7,459 nt of DNA from Bacillota bacterium (GTDB taxonomy: Bacteria > Bacillota_E > RBS10-35 > JAJYVN01), in NCBI GenBank assembly GCA_021846605.1, contig JAJZWQ010000148.1, forward strand, positions 1-7,459. Reading direction: 5' to 3'. Every line of letters begins with the position of its first letter. Within the stretch, counting starts at the first letter, position 1. The notes under the pieces are model-generated. The model was not told the DNA's origin. It did not search any database and saw only the letters and a program-made list of their open reading frames with translations. The position numbers and the translations under genes are program-made. This document shows positions 5,181 through 7,459 of this stretch, in pieces.

Positions 5181-5981
5181 TCACCCGCCGCCAGACGCGC
5201 GCCAGAGGGTGTAGGCATCGGCGATGGTCGGGGCGAGGGGGACCGTGCCGGGGCCGAGGGGGTGGCCCGGCAGCCGCGCCCGGGTGGGGCCCGGCCGCCG
5301 CCACACCCGGCCGCTGGCGCGCTCCCGGAACTCGGGCACGGCGAACGGCCCCTGGGCGGTCCCCTGCTCCAGCAACAGCAGGTGATCGGCGGCCTCCAGG
5401 CACCCGGGGTCGTTGGTCGCGGTCACCACGATCCGCCCGCGGCCAGCCAGGGCGCGCAGCCGGTCGGCCAGGGCGGCCCGTTCGGCGGGATCCATGCCGG
5501 CGTCCGGCTCGTCCAGCACCAGGACGGCGGGGTCTCCCAGCACGGCCTGTGCCAGCCCCACGCGCCGCAGTGTGCCGGCGGAGAGGTGTCGGGGGGGGCG
5601 GGGTCCGGCATCGCCGGCGCCCGCCCAGGCGAGCGCGCGGGCGGTGGCCCGTGCCTGGTCGGCGAGGGGGATCCCCTTCAGGGCGGCCAGGTAGGCCAGA
5701 CCCGCGCCCACCGTGGGCAGAGGGGGCAGCGCGAAGTCCTGCGGCAGGTACCCCAGGCAGCGGCGCAGCGCGGCCCCCTGGCCGACCGGAACCCCCCGCC
5801 AGAAGAGGGCCCCCTCGTCAGGGGCGAGCACGGTGGCCAGAAGGCGCAGCAGCGTGGTCTTGCCCGCCCCGTTGGGCCCCAGCACCCCCAGCCAGGTGCC
5901 CGGCTCCAGGTCCAGGGTGCAGCCCCGCAGCGCCCAGCGTCCCTCCATCCGCCGGCCCAGGCCGCGCGCCCGCAGGCTCAT
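5181..5981 (-). CDS. ABC transporter ATP-binding protein
   Basis: A 266-residue nucleotide-binding subunit that should power the membrane protein encoded just upstream. Seen in order: Walker A GPNGAGKTT (35-43), Q-loop YLPQDFAL (78-85, Q81), signature LSAGTLRRV (133-141, LSAGT in place of LSGGQ), Walker B VLVLDEP (153-159) and D-loop AGMDP (161-165). The switch or H-loop position reads VTATND, so N190 stands where His is usual. The C-terminus has the TIADAYTL pattern often found at the end of ABC-2-type ATPases (drug, bacteriocin or polysaccharide export). A Pro/Arg-rich linker (about 224-250) precedes it. The start is ATG 5981, overlapping the permease stop by 4 bases. The substrate cannot be read from the sequence. 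The ABC call is near certain. Confidence 0.95.
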   Translation of the reverse strand: MSLRARGLGRRMEGRWALRGCTLDLEPGTWLGVLGPNGAGKTTLLRLLATVLAPDEGALFWRGVPVGQGAALRRCLGYLPQDFALPPLPTVGAGLAYLAALKGIPLADQARATARALAWAGAGDAGPRPPRHLSAGTLRRVGLAQAVLGDPAVLVLDEPDAGMDPAERAALADRLRALAGRGRIVVTATNDPGCLEAADHLLLLEQGTAQGPFAVPEFRERASGRVWRRPGPTRARLPGHPLGPGTVPLAPTIADAYTLWRASGGG

Positions 5982-6766
5982 GCCGCATCCCCCCGCGGCG
6001 CGACCCAGGCGGCTCCGCGCGCCACGGACAGGACCAGCAGCACGGCGCCCGCCAGGGAGCAGGCCACAAGGGCGGATGTCGGCATATGCGCCGGCGCCAG
6101 CCAGCGCCAGACCGGTGCGTGTGGACGGGCGGCGGTGGCGGTGGCCGCGACGACCACGCTCCAGAGGGCGCAGGTGGGAACGGCGGCGGCCACCGCCCCC
6201 CAGCGGATGGAGAGGGCCAGGTTGAGGCCCGCCAGCAGCAGCAGCGGGCCGAACCAGGTGAGGATCAGGTGGACGGCCGCCCCCGCCCCGCCGCCCAAGA
6301 CCAGCGCCAGGCTGGCCAGCAGGGCCGTCGCCAGATCGCAGCCGACCACCAGGATGAGCCGCGCCAGCAGCAGTTCATACGGGCGGACGGCGCACGCCAA
6401 CTCCACCTCCAACGATGCGCGGCGCGTGCCGCCGAAGGCGGCCAGGACCCCGACTGCGGCCAGGGCCGGCGCCGCCAGGTCCAGGACGGTGGATGCCGCT
6501 CCCGGGGAGACCAGGGCCAGGGGCACCCCCAGCAGCAGGACGACCAGCGCCGCCACCCGCACGGCGGGTGGGAACAGCCGCAACTGGGTCTCCAGCACCG
6601 AGCCCCAGAGGGCCCAGGCCCGCAATCGCCCGTCTTCCGACCCGCGCAGCGCCGCCCCGGCGGCCTCGACTCCGCGGGCCACCGCCTCCGGTGATGCCGG
6701 CGGTGGCCCGCCAGCCGCGGCGGCGCGCCGCAGAGCCGTCTCGACGGCCGTATCTCCGCGTGTCAT
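5978..6766 (-). CDS. six-helix membrane protein, ABC-2-type permease, possible built-in anti-sigma region
   Basis: A 262-residue membrane protein. Residues 1-68 are hydrophilic and probably cytoplasmic. Hydrophobic segments then lie at about 70-88, 92-112, 134-158, 163-186, 188-211 and 230-250, i.e. six helices. The segment SLEVELACAVRPYELLLARL (118-137), between helices 2 and 3, resembles the cytoplasmic coupling stretch of ABC-2 permeases ('...P.S..ELLLARL'). Together with the ATPase that overlaps its stop, it would form an export or lipid-handling ABC complex. Its ATG 6766 overlaps the sigma-factor stop (ATGA), the place where ECF operons usually carry the anti-sigma gene. No zinc-finger His/Cys motif is seen. 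I infer that it is the permease and may also hold the sigma factor; the second role is unproven. Confidence 0.75.
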   Translation of the reverse strand: MTRGDTAVETALRRAAAAGGPPPASPEAVARGVEAAGAALRGSEDGRLRAWALWGSVLETQLRLFPPAVRVAALVVLLLGVPLALVSPGAASTVLDLAAPALAAVGVLAAFGGTRRASLEVELACAVRPYELLLARLILVVGCDLATALLASLALVLGGGAGAAVHLILTWFGPLLLLAGLNLALSIRWGAVAAAVPTCALWSVVVAATATAARPHAPVWRWLAPAHMPTSALVACSLAGAVLLVLSVARGAAWVAPRGDAA

Positions 6767-7392
6767 TCCTGTCCCCCCCCGCCGAGCAGTCGGCGCATCC
6801 GGCGCAGGGCCGTGAACACCCGCCACTTGACCGTGCCCAGCGGGGCCCCGGTCACGCCGGCGATCTCGCCCAGGGTCAACCCCTCGTAAAAGTGTAGGAC
6901 CAGGACGGCGCGCAACTCCCCCGGTAGGCGGGCAAGGGCCGCGCGCAGCACCTCGGCCTCGTCGGCGCGTGCCGCCGGGTCCGGGCCGCCGGCAAGGTCC
7001 GGGGGGAGGCCGGGCACGGAGCGCCGACGCTCGGCCGAGCGCGCGGCATCCCGCCAGAGGTTGGTGGCCACGGCATACAGCCAGGTGCCCAACTGCCGCG
7101 GCGGCCGCCCCCGCCGGCAGGCCACCACGGCGCGCACCAGGCTCTCCTGGGCGATGTCTTCGGCCAGCCCCGGATCGCCGGAGAGCCGGGTCACGTACCG
7201 GGCCAGGCGGGGGAAGTGGAAGCGGACGGCCCCGGCCACCGCCGCCTCGTCGCCGGCCCGCACGGCCGCGGCGAAGGCCTCGGCCGGCGGTTCCCCGGCG
7301 GCCGGGCGGAGGGCTGGGAGGGGCTCCAGCCGCGCCGCGCCCAGCGCCCCAGACAGGGGGAGCGCGTCCCCCGGCTCCGGTCCCCACGCCAC
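6763..7392 (-). CDS. ECF-type RNA polymerase sigma factor (sigma-70 family)
   Basis: A 209-residue group 4 sigma factor that directs RNA polymerase to a small regulon, probably including its own operon. The sigma-2 region is at about 53-122 with DPGLAEDIAQESLVRA (73-88) and LGTWLYAVATNLWRDA (101-116), the core-binding and -10-reading helices. A linker rich in Pro, Ala and Asp follows. The sigma-4 region (about 147-203) has LPGELRAVLVLHFYEGL and the helix-turn-helix GEIAGVTGAPLGTVKWRV, which reads the -35. I chose GTG 7392 because GGGAGGG (7399-7405) lies 6 bases upstream. The longer GTG 7425 form has its GGAGG only 1 base away. The frame is open to the window edge. It is the first gene of the three-gene operon. 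Its promoter is not visible. Confidence 0.92.
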   Translation of the reverse strand: MAWGPEPGDALPLSGALGAARLEPLPALRPAAGEPPAEAFAAAVRAGDEAAVAGAVRFHFPRLARYVTRLSGDPGLAEDIAQESLVRAVVACRRGRPPRQLGTWLYAVATNLWRDAARSAERRRSVPGLPPDLAGGPDPAARADEAEVLRAALARLPGELRAVLVLHFYEGLTLGEIAGVTGAPLGTVKWRVFTALRRMRRLLGGGGQE

Positions 7393-7398
7393 GGCCTT

Positions 7399-7405
7399 CC
7401 CTCCC
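7399..7405 (-). promoter_or_regulatory. ribosome binding site that supports the GTG 7392 start
   Basis: GGGAGGG on the minus strand, 6 bases before GTG 7392. The sequence and spacing are the same as for the PH-like gene at 3597. Confidence 0.5.
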
Positions 7406-7459
7406 GTCGTGTCGGTCCCGTCCACGCCTCCGCGGGCCGTCCCCCCTCCCGCCCGCGCC

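Noticed and set aside
5109..6815. 568-codon plus-strand open frame
   Set aside because: Antisense to the ABC and permease genes; Gln/Ala/Arg-rich shadow composition.
6767..7387. N-terminal extension of the membrane protein through the sigma gene
   Set aside because: Gly/Arg/Pro-rich shadow of the sigma factor; the ATG at 6766 overlaps the sigma stop.
1..7459. CRISPR arrays, tRNA, rRNA, complete IS elements
   Set aside because: No spaced repeats, tRNA arms (e.g. GTTCRANNC in a stem context), rRNA signatures or transposase motifs were found on either strand.

Overview
This is a GC-rich bacterial window. G/C-rich third codon positions leave long open shadow frames opposite every real gene. Strong Shine-Dalgarno sequences (AGGAGG, GGGAGGG), GTG starts and 4-8 base gene overlaps are seen. 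The style fits a GC-rich, possibly thermophilic Bacillota-like (Limnochordia or Symbiobacteriia type) or Chloroflexota-like genome. This placement rests on style and protein flavour only and is of low confidence.

Left part (1-3597, minus strand): an operon read right to left. It begins with a broken gene for a PH-like domain (3597 to about 3131, one frameshift). A 262-residue unnamed protein with an Ala-rich helical or coiled-coil N-terminus follows (3004-2216). Then come two adjacent, distantly paralogous P-loop ATPases resembling the BREX-type ATP-binding (DUF2791, BrxC/BrxD-like) family (2223-985, and 988 running off the left edge). The last three genes overlap by 8 and 4 bases, so they are probably translated together and work as one complex. 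No methylase, PglZ phosphatase or helicase is visible, and the operon continues beyond the window. This is the best candidate here for an undescribed, possibly defence-related, multi-ATPase system.

Middle (about 3598-5180): a 0.63 kb divergent intergenic region holds G-quadruplex-type G tracts, several perfect hairpins, an operator-like palindrome and G-rich repeats. It is followed on the plus strand by a DEDDh (DnaQ-like) exonuclease gene with two frameshifts (about 4232-4845). All five catalytic positions of the exonuclease survive across the three frame segments. About 0.33 kb without a convincing gene then separates it from the convergent operon on its right.

Right part (5181-7392, minus strand): a compact three-gene operon with ATGA overlaps. 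It encodes an ECF sigma factor, a six-helix membrane protein, and an ABC ATPase. It resembles ECF sigma/ABC-export modules such as the sigY-yxl operon of Bacillus, but no separate anti-sigma gene is present. The membrane protein's roughly 68-residue cytoplasmic N-terminus might serve that role. The sigma factor's own promoter would lie at or beyond the right edge.
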